64,000 nt of DNA from Cadophora sp. MPI-SDFR-AT-0126 (Eukaryota > Ascomycota > Leotiomycetes > Helotiales > Ploettnerulaceae). Within the stretch, counting starts at the first letter, position 1; each line of letters opens with the position of its first letter. The stretch is taken from NCBI GenBank assembly GCA_020747065.1, contig JAGMVK010000023.1, positions 682,001-746,000 on the forward strand. Reading direction: 5' to 3'. A program made the position numbers and the translations under genes. A model generated the notes under the pieces. The model did no database searches and had not been told where the DNA came from. It saw nothing but the letters and a program-made list of their open reading frames with translations. This document shows, piece after piece, positions 1 to 10,790 of the stretch.

Positions 1-674
1 TTCATTCCAATATCAGATATAGACCTATCCGTTCATATGGCCTTATTCATAACAAGACTCGAGCACAAGATTTTCGGGATGATTATCAAGCATCTTCCCA
101 CTGTGCGGTTTGCCTAGCAAGGATTTAAGTTTCCTCGGACTGATTACAATTCTTGTTATGCTACGGGCGTAAAAGTTGGAGAGATAGCTAGATCGCATCT
201 GACTGTCTCTAGGTGTTTGGATCGAGCCCTGGGCTTACGGAGTTAAGGATTTACTTTGAGAAATGTACTTGTATATTAGTAATAGTGTGGCAAGACCACT
301 TGATTTTGATTAGTAGAGTCCGCGTACCAATTGCAGGCTCGAATAGCCAGATTTAGCCTACAATAAATTGAAGGCTTTAAGTCGGTGGCATCGGTAATGT
401 CTCTTCAGCAGAAGATCATTGTCCATGCAAAATTTCTGCAACTTGCAATAAGTCAGCACCTCGATACAATGGGGTTAAAAGATGTTCCTAGAGACAGCGA
501 ACGGCCGTTTACTAAGGTTGAGAGTGTACCGCTTCTTAGGCAAACAGTAAAGGGCAGACACCTAGAAAGTTTTTAGAGCACTAAGAAATGAATATTAGAT
601 CAAAGAATTATAGAATCTGATAGTGCATTATACAGCGGACTTAGATGTTTAACAAAGATAAAATAAGCTTGCAT
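1..674. other. AT-rich flank without a recognisable gene
   Basis: No protein of a recognisable family and no RNA gene is visible. The only ORF of note (385-576, plus) is 63 codons of unremarkable composition and I do not support it as a gene. Confidence 0.4.
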
Positions 675-1660
675 CTAATTCATAGGAGGGACTACGTTCA
701 TAGCAGCTAACTCTTCAATCACCCGATGGTGAGACTCAATCGTATCTACAAATCCATTCCAGCCAATCTTTCTTCCTTTCGTCAGACTGAAGGTGAAAGT
801 GTTTGGTGCTAACACCGCGAAGTCCAGATACTCGAAGGTTCTTTCCAGCTCATCGGGTCCAAACGGAGAGCCTTTCAAGCTGTACTTCTGAGCGAGTTCT
901 TTCCAAGCTTCTTGGTTCTCTGGTCGGTGGGCCTATTGGACAAACGTGAACTTGAATCGAATGGTTGTCGGTGAGCCGAAGCTGTGTTATGTTAGCAGAA
1001 ATACTCCGAAGGGAGAAAAGATCGGTACCCTCGAGGAGGCTCATGGGGCGATGTCATTTCATGGTGGTCGGTGGTGTCATCTTCAGGATATGTGAACTCC
1101 ATTCCATGCCACTTGGCCACTTGGGTCCACAATCTCCCATATGTAAAGGGACTTCCGTCAGCAGCGTTAAATGCTTCATTTCGAGCCCGCTCATTCAATG
1201 CCACATATTCCGACAAATAACTGTTGAGCATCGCACTCGAATGAACTATCTCCTTCTCCCAACCTCGTGAATCACCAGGAAATATAAGCTTCTCTCCTTT
1301 GTATTTCTACACTACTACATATACCGCCAGTGCGTAGACTGAGTACATCGCAGCACCTTCGACTGCACCAAGTATAAACGCAAGCCGAACGATATTCCAT
1401 TCTACATTATTCTCACGGCACGAACAACATGTCTTCTTGCACGTAGTAGAAATTTGGTTCGATTGGGACTCGTGGATCGGATTCGATTGTAGGGGAGTGG
1501 ACAGGTCTAAGGTACGGAGATCGCGGCACCAAGTGGCTGGAATACAGGGGACTCTCACTGTAACTCCATTGAAGCTCCCTGTAGGTCTCATATGGCCCCT
1601 GAAGAGTAATTTGAGGTAATTCGCTTATCTTGATCGTCGTCAGGGAAGTGCGCCACAAGC
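675..1660 (-). pseudogene. Broken PRISE-type reductase (paralogue of the gene at 30396-31988)
   Basis: Three minus-strand pieces in different frames line up in order with the C-terminal two thirds of the intact PRISE-like gene at 30396-31988. Around 1440-1500 there is an ESDPR...NFYY..ED block, which is the active-site tyrosine region. Around 1310-1440 is NNVEWNIVR followed by AVEGAA. Around 992-1231 is NAADGSPFTYGRLW, matching NIVDGSAFTWGRLW of the intact copy. The end at 675-878 (GWNGFVDTIES) matches GWLGTVDTYES. Frame changes near 1440, 1300 and 900 break the protein, and the N-terminal Rossmann part with its glycine motif is absent. The upstream edge lies about 20 bases from a dead Tc1/mariner element, so insertion may have removed the 5' half. 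The family relationship is clear. Whether it is a duplicate of the intact copy or an older paralogue is not. Confidence 0.8.
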
Positions 1661-1680
1661 ACCAAAGAGTATTTCTCTAC

Positions 1681-2947
1681 CTAATATACAGTAACTTTCT
1701 CTTCTCCTTTCTTCCGTCCTTCTTTGTACTCGTTGCCACCTCCTAGTCGAATAACCTCTGTAATGTGATGAGGTATTCGTTTAATCCATTCCTGAATCTT
1801 ATGCTGTGGCATCTTTTCCTAACACCCCTCCCACCTAGCCTTGAGCTTTGGACGACTACTTGTTGCGCCGTGTTTAGTAGTCTCCTTTTTCATCCAAAAC
1901 CACGTTGGCTCGATAGCGTTAAGGTCAGGAGAGTTGCTTGGCCATATGAGCTTTTTGATCTCCTACAGGTTATATACCTCTTGTTGATATTTGGAGGCAT
2001 GCGCAGGAGCGTTATCTTCTTGGACCAATGGGAGTAGTTTCTCTCGCAAAATCCTCTGTTGGTATTTGTACCAGTTAATGCCGCCTCTGCTAGGCTTACA
2101 AACAACAGCACCATTCTCTTCAGAATATACCCACTTTTTGCGTACCCCTCCGGGCTTGCGGCCGTGTTGTTTGATATAGGATCGTAGCCATTCTCTTTGT
2201 TGCTTTACCCATCGAGCTTTATCGGCCTTTTCTGTGCGAGCATTCCTAGTATCCAAATCGGCTTTGCGGTCCCTCTTTTCTTGAGCATTTTCCGGTTCCC
2301 ACACGTGACATGGGCCCTTCTTGTCGTACGAGAAGCATCCCCAGAACATAAACTCAGAGAAGCCTTTCTACCGTCTTTTGATGACATGCTTATGAAAGCC
2401 TCCCCCGGGAGTCTCCACACACGCCGGCGGCCTCTAGTCCCTCCTAATTAGACTGAAGTTTCGTCTGAGAAGATCACGTTTTTCTAATCCTCCAAAGTCT
2501 AATCCTTTCTTTTTATACACCACTCGTACCGGGTTTACTTGTTGGTGGCATTCAAGCTAGGTTTTAGCGTGAGTTTACATTAATTGTAACCCCGGGCCTT
2601 TAATATCTTCTATACAGTTCTCGGTGCAACCTCAAAACCGGCTTTCTTTACTTCCCTACTAATCTGCGCTGTCGAATAACCTCTGGTTGTTGAGTTCTTC
2701 GTAACGACCTTCAAAACAGCTCCAATAGCTTCAATTGAGACCTGAGGTCTCCCTGATCTCGGGGCATTTGTAACATGCCACGTCTCAACGATTATGTTGC
2801 AATTTTCTTTCTATCCACGCTCTCTAGCTGTTGCGGCAAGTGAGTAACACGGGACTTTCCTATTCCGGTAATAATAGTAATCTTTGAGACTGGTCCGTGG
2901 CCGTATAAATGTTAGACATCGCGCTTAACTTCTCTCTCCGTATTCAT
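1681..2947 (-). mobile_element. Dead Tc1/mariner (DD34E) transposase
   Basis: The minus strand encodes a transposase-like protein in pieces. It has a helix-turn-helix region (RSGRPQVS, then TTRGYSTAQISREVKKAGF near 2620-2760), a first catalytic aspartate in IFSDETS (near 2480), MFWGCF at 2349, a second aspartate in VQEDNAPAHAS (near 2010), and the terminal glutamate in SPDLNAIEPTWFW (near 1900). It ends with a GGNEYKEG tail and a TAG at 1681-1683. Several in-frame stops (for example after PRTV and within the N-terminus) and frameshifts near 2350 and 1960 make it non-functional. Stops where glutamine or tryptophan codons are expected suggest C-to-T decay of the RIP type. I could not pair convincing terminal inverted repeats. 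A candidate left end is the run after the TA at 1685. Confidence 0.85.
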
Positions 2948-2988
2948 TATCAACCTCCAATTAGGTTCCGTAAACAATCAGATGGTTA

Positions 2989-3404
2989 CTACTTTCGCAT
3001 GATTGGAACTCCGAGAATTTTCTCTTTCGAACGTTCAATGTCTATATCAGACAGGGTGATTGAGTTAACACCTTTCCTATAGACAGCAATCTCGAAAGGG
3101 TTTTGCTGTTGTAGGCCCCACGTCATGTTACGTAAGAGACACCCTGAGCCTTTGTTACCCGGTGTCCGCTCTGTATCTGCCCTGCCCATACACCTAGCAT
3201 TCTATCCAGCTCTTCCCAAGCTTGCTCTGCCGAGTTGCATATTCCAGTCATTGTCAATGGTGGTCCGAAGCGTAACCCAATGTCCCTCCTAACAACGCAT
3301 GCATATACCACCCAATCGTTGGTCTCAACGTCGAGGTCGTAGTCCCCATTGCCTCAAACGATTTTGCCGTTGGCTTGGATTCTTGCGCCTTGGGTAGCCG
3401 TCAT
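2989..3404 (-). pseudogene. Decayed small hypothetical gene
   Basis: Reading the minus strand from an ATG near 3404 gives a coherent protein of about 135 residues (MTATQGARIQANGKIV, then GNGDYDLDVETNDWVVYA, CVVRRDIGLRFGPPLTMTG, NSAEQAWEELDRMLGVW). It is interrupted by one in-frame TGA near 3357 and a frameshift near 3130-3150, after which the protein continues as NPFEIAVYRKGVNSITLSDI to a stop at 2989. The composition and continuity across both breaks look like a real, recently inactivated gene rather than chance ORFs. I do not recognise the family and assign no function. Confidence 0.5.
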
Positions 3405-3709
3405 GATGATAACATACGGAGTTGTCTGGGACTTGTAGGTTTTGATGATCTGGTAAGCTGTATTGCAGTTATTGAGTGAATATCACTTGAGTTAGGTAGT
3501 CCTCCGCAATGTTACGCCACGACTTACGCTAGTCATGGGCGCCTGCAAGTAATAATCAAGTGAAGAAGTCAAAACATCTTCTGGTTTTCTGGACGTGCTG
3601 TATCGAGGATTTATTTTCTTGTTATGATGGCCCCAAGAGGCCGTGGCTAGAGAGGCGTGCTGTCGATAATCGCCGCTATCTCAGATGTCTTCGAAACAAT
3701 ACGGTTGGA

Positions 3710-4495
3710 CTATGCGGCTTCTCTTTTCCCTCCCCACGCCGCAATGCCCTTTTGCAATCCGTCGACAAGAGAACGCCCATGCGCGACAGCGCCCTCCTCA
3801 AAACTCACCCTCTCAGTCCACCATTCCAGCCACTTTTCGGCTCTCGCCCCCTCTTCTGCCTCCAATAACCCAACACTAACATCAATCAGCTCCGATCTCC
3901 ACTTTCGCCAGAAAACTGTCGCTCCACACTTTCCACAAAACTCCCTGACCACTCCCTCACTGCTCTCATAGCTCTTTAACACGCTCTTGATCCCCTCATC
4001 CGCAAAATCAAGTGGTGGGTTCTTCCCCGCTTGCGTATTAAAGAAGATGTTGCTCTTTGGCACAAAAGTCCATTCCTGGATCTCGAATCCACTGGCCAGC
4101 CTACAAGACCGACAGGCACACGTACCGGCTAAATACCTGTCTCCTCTGATCCACCACATCTCGTCCTCGAGATTGTCAGCTTTGGATCCTGGGTGTGATA
4201 GGCAATCATCAGGTCTGGGAAAGGGATTGTTGGTAGCCGACTTGAAGCGTCTGGGCGAGTAATGTGAAATTTTTTGACTGTCCCGCAGTGGCATGATTGC
4301 CTTTAGAATCTCTTGATCTCTTGATTTTGAACTTGACTCTGCAACTGGAGGAAGAGGTCGACTAGGAGAGGTTGTATGTTGGAATTCCTCGGGAATAGAG
4401 TAACGAGTAGTTCCACTGTAGTAATCTGGTCCTGCTCCCTCAAACATCCGCATCTCACCACCCTCAACCTCTTTCAACCAAACCACAATGGCCAC
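3710..4495 (-). CDS. GFA / CENP-V-type zinc-binding domain protein (DUF636)
   Basis: The 261-codon minus-strand ORF carries the signature of the glutathione-dependent formaldehyde-activating enzyme (GFA) superfamily. It has a C-x-C-x2-C zinc cluster (TCACRSCRLASG, residues about 124-135) and a second CGKCG-type knuckle (REFCGKCGATVFW, about 186-198), followed by a tail LIDVSVGLL...EWLEWWTERVSF typical of fungal members. The N-terminal 115 residues (GPDYYSGTTRY, EMWWIRGDRYL) also fit this fungal subfamily. The first half of a full two-domain protein is not visible upstream of 4495, so either the start lies in an unresolved upstream exon or the gene is N-terminally shortened. GFA-domain proteins bind zinc and sometimes glutathione, but most fungal ones have no assigned reaction. 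Confidence 0.75.
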   Translation of the reverse strand: MAIVVWLKEVEGGEMRMFEGAGPDYYSGTTRYSIPEEFQHTTSPSRPLPPVAESSSKSRDQEILKAIMPLRDSQKISHYSPRRFKSATNNPFPRPDDCLSHPGSKADNLEDEMWWIRGDRYLAGTCACRSCRLASGFEIQEWTFVPKSNIFFNTQAGKNPPLDFADEGIKSVLKSYESSEGVVREFCGKCGATVFWRKWRSELIDVSVGLLEAEEGARAEKWLEWWTERVSFEEGAVAHGRSLVDGLQKGIAAWGGKREAA

Positions 4496-5383
4496 TCTCC
4501 CCTAAATGTTCCTGGAAGTCGTGCAGGTTCCTGATCAACGACAGTGCCCGCCGCAACCAATGTAGCTCTGTGTCCAGTCGGATTCTTCGGAGTTCGTGAT
4601 GATGGTAGATTCGCCGCATCCGCTTGTCGCTACTGAAAGGATTACCTTGGAGTTCTTGCACCTTGAGACCACCAGCGAGCCGTTCCCAATGTTGATTGAC
4701 AAGTTGAAGTAGAGCCTCTCTGCTAATCGCGATGAATTCTCGAGCTTTACCTCCCGACTCCCTTTGCCTGGGTTTCTAGTCCTCTCTTCCTTGCTCGAGT
4801 CTGCTGAAGGAGACCCTGCGCGGTTGGTAGGAGGGGTGTCAGGGTCGCAGGAGGTGGAAGCTCGATGAATGCTAGCACAGAGGCGGGCGAAATCGTCATT
4901 TGGAAACGCGTACAAGGTGGAGAGGCTAGAAAGGAAAGCTCTGGACGAACCTGGACCTTGCTGAGCATGTAGTTTGTAAGTTGTATTTGTGACTTGACTG
5001 CGCAACGCCTCCATGGCACTACTTAGCATATCCCCGTAGTGACGGAATTTGAGGTTGGGAATGAAGTTGTGGATATGTCCGAGAAAAGTGAACTGGACTT
5101 CGCGCCAAACGCGTCAGAGGCGTCGAATCAACTCCCCAGATCTCTAAACTCCAGCAATGAGGTGTTTGAGTCTTTTGGAATCGATACAAAATCTGCGACA
5201 CGAATCTGGCGTGGTGGTGGAGGTTGACTATTGTTTGTTGGTGTTGTTGTTGAGGAAGAAAAGAGACGAGGCTCCAGCGAGAGCTCAGAATAGTGGGGCG
5301 CATGCACATAAACCATCCTCCATCGTTTCTGCTGCTCAGTAAACTCGGTCTCTACATATCAATCTTATCAGGACCTCTCGGAA

Positions 5384-5470
5384 ATGGATACCGTTCAGTG
5401 GTTTGCCGTGGTGCTTGCAGCCATTGCAGCCTTTTCTATTGTTTTCTACACGACGAGAATTTTTAATTAG
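5384..5470 (+). CDS. Possible single-helix membrane micropeptide
   Basis: ATG at 5384 opens a 28-residue ORF (begins MDTVQWFAVVLAAIAAF, ends YTTRIFN) ending at TAG 5468-5470. About 18 central residues are hydrophobic, with a charged or aromatic C-terminal end, the layout of a tail-anchored or single-span micropeptide. The A-rich sequence before the ATG fits a fungal start context. I recognise no family, there is no conservation evidence, and an ORF of this size can arise by chance, so this is a weak call. Confidence 0.2.
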   Translation: MDTVQWFAVVLAAIAAFSIVFYTTRIFN

Positions 5471-7154
5471 GTTTCTGGTGTGGTAGTGAGCTGCCTGTTA
5501 CCCTCTTTGATGAGGGATGCCTGCCGTCCGAACTCTCCGCGGATGTCGGTGTCTTGTCTTGCGCGGTGGGATCTGTATGTCTCCTCAGTAACATATGTGG
5601 GCTCGGTTCGAGACATGATGGTGGAGGTGTTGGTGGTGGATGCGGACGAGGATGAGGATGTTTCTGAATGGAAAGCGTTTGTCCAGAGGCTATTTTCATG
5701 GGATGCTGCAGCCCGGGGCTCAGCGCTAAAGCACGTGATTTGGTGTGGTGAGGTGAGGCCGAATGAGGCTATCCTCAGCCGCGGAGGGAGATGTGGGTCA
5801 GCCTCTCCGCTGTTGTTCCCTGCGATCGATCCTTCTCCCTGCTGCCGCTGTCTCCTTCCTACACATAGCTCAGCTTGACCTTAGATCCCTAGCAACGTTC
5901 GCAAAAAGTCCTGATTGACATTGACATTGTTTAGCATGTTCAATACCCTCGTTTCAGACCGTCAACTCCTCGAGGGCTCGAGTTCATTTCCAGCAGTACA
6001 TTACCCCGACACCCGCAATCCAATTACCCCAGCCTCCAGATTGCTCTCATTCTCGCTCGCTCCATTCAGCCTCGGCCCTGTGCTGCAGTTCCCTGTCACT
6101 GCTCCGTCGATCTAATTTATAAAGATTAATTTTTATCTCAAACCCAAATATCGGAATGTATGGGCCATCAAAATCGGAATCCTCCTCCAAACCTCGATAC
6201 ATCAAACTGAGAGCTTCCTGCGACACTTGCTTCCTGGCAAAGGTCAAGTGGAGCAAGGCTCGCCTAATATGTTCACGAAGTTGATCTAGACTTACATATA
6301 GAACATGGGTTATATTCTCAAACGGTACGGACCAGATATCCTTTCCAAGTCCATGATTCGCAACTACTATAACATATCAGCATTTATTAACTCGGGAACG
6401 TGCAATATCGTTGTTGACATACGTATGATAGCTATCGCAGAGAGCGGAATCATAAATCCCTACTAAAAAAAAGTCATTACTAGTATATATTTCGAACCTA
6501 GGTATTCATACTATTGCAATAATCATAGTCCAGTCGTCTATTCCGGGTTTTCGACTTTTCATCCTCGATAAGAAGCGTAGTATTACGGCTAGTAAAGTAA
6601 GGGACACTCCAACGATTGCGGTGATGGAAACAACATTGGTTCTGTTTCGTAGTAGCCGGTTATAGATGCTTTCCGTAATGCATTTAGTCGCTAATGATAT
6701 CAGTTATCCTCCTAAAGCTTTATACAAAACAAACCTATAAACAGCGTCTTTGATTGTGCAGGTCCTACTCACGCAGAGTTCAAGACTATTACCTAGCTGT
6801 TGATCCGTACATATATACGTTTCAGTTGCCAGCGTCCTGGGCAATTTGGTAGTTAACTCGGTTATACATTGGATCTATCCTCTTAGTATATAGAAATAAG
6901 ATCAAGAAGCCTAACTTACAGCATATGTTGGTAGGAATCTGTTGGCGAGGTTCATTTTTGTGACAGGGGGCGTGATTGCCATGATATAAGTGTTGAAGAC
7001 CTGAAACTGCTAGATCTAGTTTTCTTTGAAAATGTTTGTAAATATCTGAAAACGAAAGCTAGGTTTAGATGTCCCTTAGAAAATGGGTAGATTTGATGAA
7101 TTGTATAGAATTACTTCGCATTGGAATGTTTACAAATTTGTTTTGCCACCTAGT

Positions 7155-7232
7155 GTGAAGCGAGGTGGTTACTGCAGCGGGGTGGTCACTGAAGCGGGGT
7201 TTTGAGGCGAGGCACTAAAAGCGGGGTGGTGA
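7155..7232. repeat. Degenerate GCGGGGTGGT short repeat
   Basis: Four imperfect copies of a 16-18 base unit with core GCGRGGTGGT, TGAAGCGAGGTGGTTAC being the first, lie between 7155 and 7232, separated by similar spacers (CACTG, TTGAGGCGAGGCAC). One copy has lost the TGG. The rest of the surrounding 2 kb is AT-rich, so this GC-rich patch stands out. It may be the end of a non-autonomous transposon. Confidence 0.45.
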
Positions 7233-7464
7233 GCCTAGCCTGAAAGTACGGGCTGACGACTATTTATCAAAGTAATAACTAGCGGATAACATTTCTGAAA
7301 TGGCAATGAAAGTTTGATATAAACACAAGAACTTTGGTCCAGAACTGAGTGCGTACAACTGTCCTTAGATCATTATATATGTTCAATACTAATATTTGTT
7401 CGTCTTTATTTCCTTCTGCAGTGGTTGAATATCTAAAATTCTACTGTCCTTTAAATCGTTAACT

Positions 7465-7947
7465 ATGGTAACCTTTTCTAACATAATCGAAGAGGTGGAA
7501 AATCGATTAATACGACTTGTCAATGAAGCTATTAAGTACAAGTTCGGCATTAATGGCGGATATCGCTACATCCATCCTGCCGATATTGTTACAGATCCTT
7601 CCGCTGGCGTCTAAATATACTTCTTCCGGGACGAGGCGGTATACAATGAAGGTCCTTGGAAAGATTTCGTTGACTATAAGGTTAAAGGAAGACTCCCGAA
7701 GAATAAAACGCCGCAGAAGCTCTTGCAGGATGTCGATAAGGCGATTATTGATGGAGATATAATTGTGATGCTTGTAGACATCCCGGGACAATTGATTGAT
7801 TGGGATGATCTGAGAGGTTGGCACTATTACCCTCCTGGAGATAAATTCGATGATGACTTTGATCAACCTCCTCCTCCTGCAAGCGACGATACGGATCCTA
7901 GGGGAAGGTTTTGTGTTTGTATCTATAGTAGTGGAGGAGTTTTTTGA
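7465..7947 (+). pseudogene. Hypothetical protein with one in-frame stop
   Basis: From ATG 7465 the plus frame reads 49 coherent residues (MVTFSNIIEEVENRLIRLV, FGINGGYRYIHPADI), a TAA at 7612-7614, then 110 further coherent residues in the same frame (FFRDEAVYNEGPWKDFVDY, KLLQDVDKAIIDGDIIVML, acidic tail DDDFDQPPPPASDDTDP) to TGA 7945-7947. The amino-acid flow across the stop, the hydrophobic and charged patterning and the single lesion suggest a recently inactivated gene, or a short intron that I did not find. TAA could derive from CAA by one C-to-T change. The 162-codon ORF on the opposite strand is its shadow. No family recognised. Confidence 0.45.
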
Positions 7948-8834
7948 CGCGATGACGGAGGTGACTCTCAAAGATGTCCGGGGAAACAATACCAACGATA
8001 AAGTCAGAACAACGGGATTGTGGACAACTTCTTAGCAATGGAAATGATAAACTATTCCTATGATCCTCAGCAGACCCTCGTGACCGTCGTCTTCATCTCT
8101 CTGCAATCACCAACACCTCGGCTCCTCGCCTCCTTTTGACATGTTCACTATCCAAATCGACCTCACCCCTTAGATCAACAGCCCAAGCCTCAGTTTTCGT
8201 AATCATAAGCACTTGTTGCTGTGTGCTTGCGTTCGACTGTGGCAAACGGGGCTAAGTAGCGCGAAGAGACCGTTGCGGGGGAAAGGAAGGAAGGAGGAGC
8301 CGAGAAAGCACAAAGGTTGTCAGCATGAACTCCTTTAAGAGCGGCTTACAGTGGTGACGGCCTCGTCGATGTATCCAACAAAGCTATTGGTTAAGTCTGC
8401 GTGGAAGACCCACCCTGCGGGTTGTAATGCATGAAGCGGCGGTGCAGACCTGCCATCTGGAAGGAGTCAATGCCTCCGAGATGAAGACATCCGATGATAG
8501 GTTGCTCTGGTAAGTGAGTGCTATAGCCTGTCTCGCAGCTTGCGCGAGAAGAGATCCGTCAAAGTATAAGAGCTCAGTATTTCCCCCTTCGAATCCACCT
8601 CATTCCCAATCTTCCACCTTGCCCAAATCCCAAAAACTCCCGAGTATGAAGATTTCAACAAACTCAACCGATTTGTAAACGGTAGCGACGACGAATGCCC
8701 ACTTCAGACCAGCAATAGCGAGGTGAACAGGAATCAGAAGTCTAGGGACGCCCTGACCGCGGACTCTAAGTTGGGGAAGAGGATGGCATACCTTCGAGAG
8801 GGTACTCGAGGTAGGAGCTCCAAATACTGTATTA
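7948..8834. other. Unassigned stretch
   Basis: No recognisable coding signal. The stretch contains CT-rich runs (8085-8150) and purine-rich runs (8270-8310) that resemble promoter or 5' UTR sequence, but I see no gene that they clearly serve other than the relic that follows. Confidence 0.3.
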
Positions 8835-10790
8835 TTGAGTATCGCTTATCGTAAACCAGACCAGCCAATACTGATTGATGATGACCCTGTCGATCAACAA
8901 GAGTGGTCAACTTGCGACCAAGAACCAACCAACAAAAAGACTCGGACTGGAAAAACGATCCCAGATAGCCAGAGCCCGCAGGCCATCCACGGCCTCATGG
9001 GTGACTCTGCTCAATCAAGATGGAGGCCTACGCCCTCTTCCATGGCCTTATCGCTGAACACGCCTCGTCTCTCTGTCCAGCAGCTAGGTGCTTATAATGA
9101 TATACTTACAGATACCCTTATAGATAATGTAAGTTTCCCTTCTACAGATCAAACAACTCGTCCTATTCTGTCAGCTTGCAGGTATCACAGGCAATCGACC
9201 AGAGGCTCTGGTTGAGCTTCGGTATCGACACCTGAAGTTGACCTTGATTCGAGATCCCGACGGAGGTGGTCGTCCTCGTCTTTTTGTTGAATTGACGCCC
9301 GAATTCACAAAAGGATTTCTCGGCTCCAAAGATGTGTACGTTCCCTTCCTTCGCCTCTAACTACACTGATATACTTTACTAACCTCGATAGGAACGAATT
9401 CAAAATTCCGGAGATTATCTACGATCCAACCCTTGTGCTTAGCCCGCACGTCTTCCTGCTCGGCATGCTATTCAAGGCTCGTGCATTTAAGTCTCTGAGT
9501 ATTGATTATCCGGAAAGGTTATACAGCCTTAAAGTCCTTAAGGGACTTAATGAGCAGCTACTGCCGCTACGGGACGAGATGAACGACGAGTTCATCTTCT
9601 ATGAGGCGGTTCGTGAAGCATAAGGCGTTCGTATTGCTCGCGAGCTGCAGCTCTTATCTGGGTCGGTATAGTACCGGATGAAGGTAGGGGGCGAGATCAC
9701 CGGCTTTAGTCAGGTGTTGAAGCCTTACAACCTCCGAGATGGTGCAGCTAAAGGGCTGAATGAGAGTCATAAGTGTCCGATCCTCTATTACCCTAGCATT
9801 ATACTGACTCAAGGTCTTCTAAACAGCGGATGTTAGCGATTCGCTTTAGAATAAAATTCTGCAGCACGCAAGTATTGGCACTTTCTTAAAACATTACCTT
9901 AATGATATTAATGTTGACCTTTAGGGCGTGTACTGAAGGCTGGACACTTAAAAGGACCTGATGCGGTTTGCATGCTCCATGAGCCGCTTGATCGACCCCC
10001 GCCGCCCTCGGAAGTTGACACCGGAACAAACGGTATCAATTAACGACCTGCTATATATCGTGAAGTTGCATAACTGAGTGAAGGACCTGTCCAACGCTCC
10101 TGTCGGGGCCCGGAAAGATAACAGGCTCCAGAAGGCTATTAAGCGATTGTATAACGAGAAGCAGCGGAAGCGGAGAGAACTCCTTAAGGATATTAAGGAA
10201 CGGTACAAGACAGAGCAGCCGGTGAAGGACAGCGAACGGCAGCTTTCGGGCATAGTAGTTGATAAGGACACGCGAGACGCGTTAGTGGGGGCAGATATGT
10301 CGCTAGAGCAGCTTAGCTTGATAGACGCGATCCTCACCTTACCTGGGAAGTTACCTGAACAGGAACTGCAACGGAGAATCACGGCTATTAACGCGGTCAC
10401 GTTGTACTGCGGCGTAGAAGAGGGAGCACCGTCTCGCTATGTTCGGCTTGGTCCTCCCGGCACGGTTGTCAGCCCCCCCATGTAAGCCGCTGAGCTAGAT
10501 GTCGCGCTCCGCTAGGTGATATCTTTAATCAAGACCGAGAAGAGGCCTAAAGTATGTTTTGTCTGTATTGGAAATCCGCACCTGACAATACGCGAGAGGG
10601 TTGCCATATATTTAAACCCGGGGTCCCTGAGTCGATATTTTCGGAGGTACCACGTAAGTAAACTGTAAGTTGGGCAGTTTATTAATTGCATGGACTGTGG
10701 TGTGCGGCTCGAGACTAGAAAAGAATTGCTAATCTACGTAGAGAGGTTTCACGGGACAGTTTCACGAGTTCCGGCCGAGCGACTAATTGT
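8835..10790 (+). pseudogene. Degenerate DUF3435 (FluG/Crypton-like tyrosine recombinase) gene
   Basis: Plus-strand fragments in changing frames match the fungal DUF3435 family in order. At about 9170-9330 is AGITGNRPEALVELRYRHLK...LTPEFTKGFLGSKD. A clean intron at about 9336-9391 (gtacgt ... ctaac ... gatag) precedes NEFKIPEIIYDPTLVLSPHV and FLLGMLFKARAFKSLSIDY (9391-9620). A damaged middle follows (9620-9950), then MSRLIDPRRPRKLTPEQT, then a lysine/arginine-rich segment and DAILTLPGKLPEQELQRRI (10080-10485). The end has two C-terminal zinc-finger-like motifs (CFVCIGNPHLTIRERV at 10556, then CMDCGVRLETRKELL) up to about 10790. At least six stops or frameshifts kill it. DUF3435 is the family of Starship captain recombinases, but many DUF3435 genes are not captains. 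The N-terminal boundary is uncertain. Confidence 0.85.

Larger units (their letters stand above)
4496..7464. other. Gene-poor stretch with a tandem repeat
   Basis: No recognised gene. ORFs at 4535-5029 and 5019-5309 (minus) overlap each other, lack family motifs and are not supported. A 28-codon ORF at 5384-5470 (plus) encodes a single hydrophobic helix and is listed separately. From about 6100 the sequence is AT-rich with many stops. A short degenerate repeat rich in GCGGGGTGGT lies at 7155-7232. Confidence 0.4.

Noticed and set aside
4535..5309. Overlapping minus-strand ORFs of 164 and 96 codons
   Set aside because: No family motif, no plausible splice linking them to the GFA gene, and low-complexity Ser/Pro content.
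7507..7995. 162-codon minus-strand ORF
   Set aside because: It is the shadow of the plus-strand hypothetical gene at 7465-7947; its composition (Ile/Arg/Ser-rich) is that of antisense reading.
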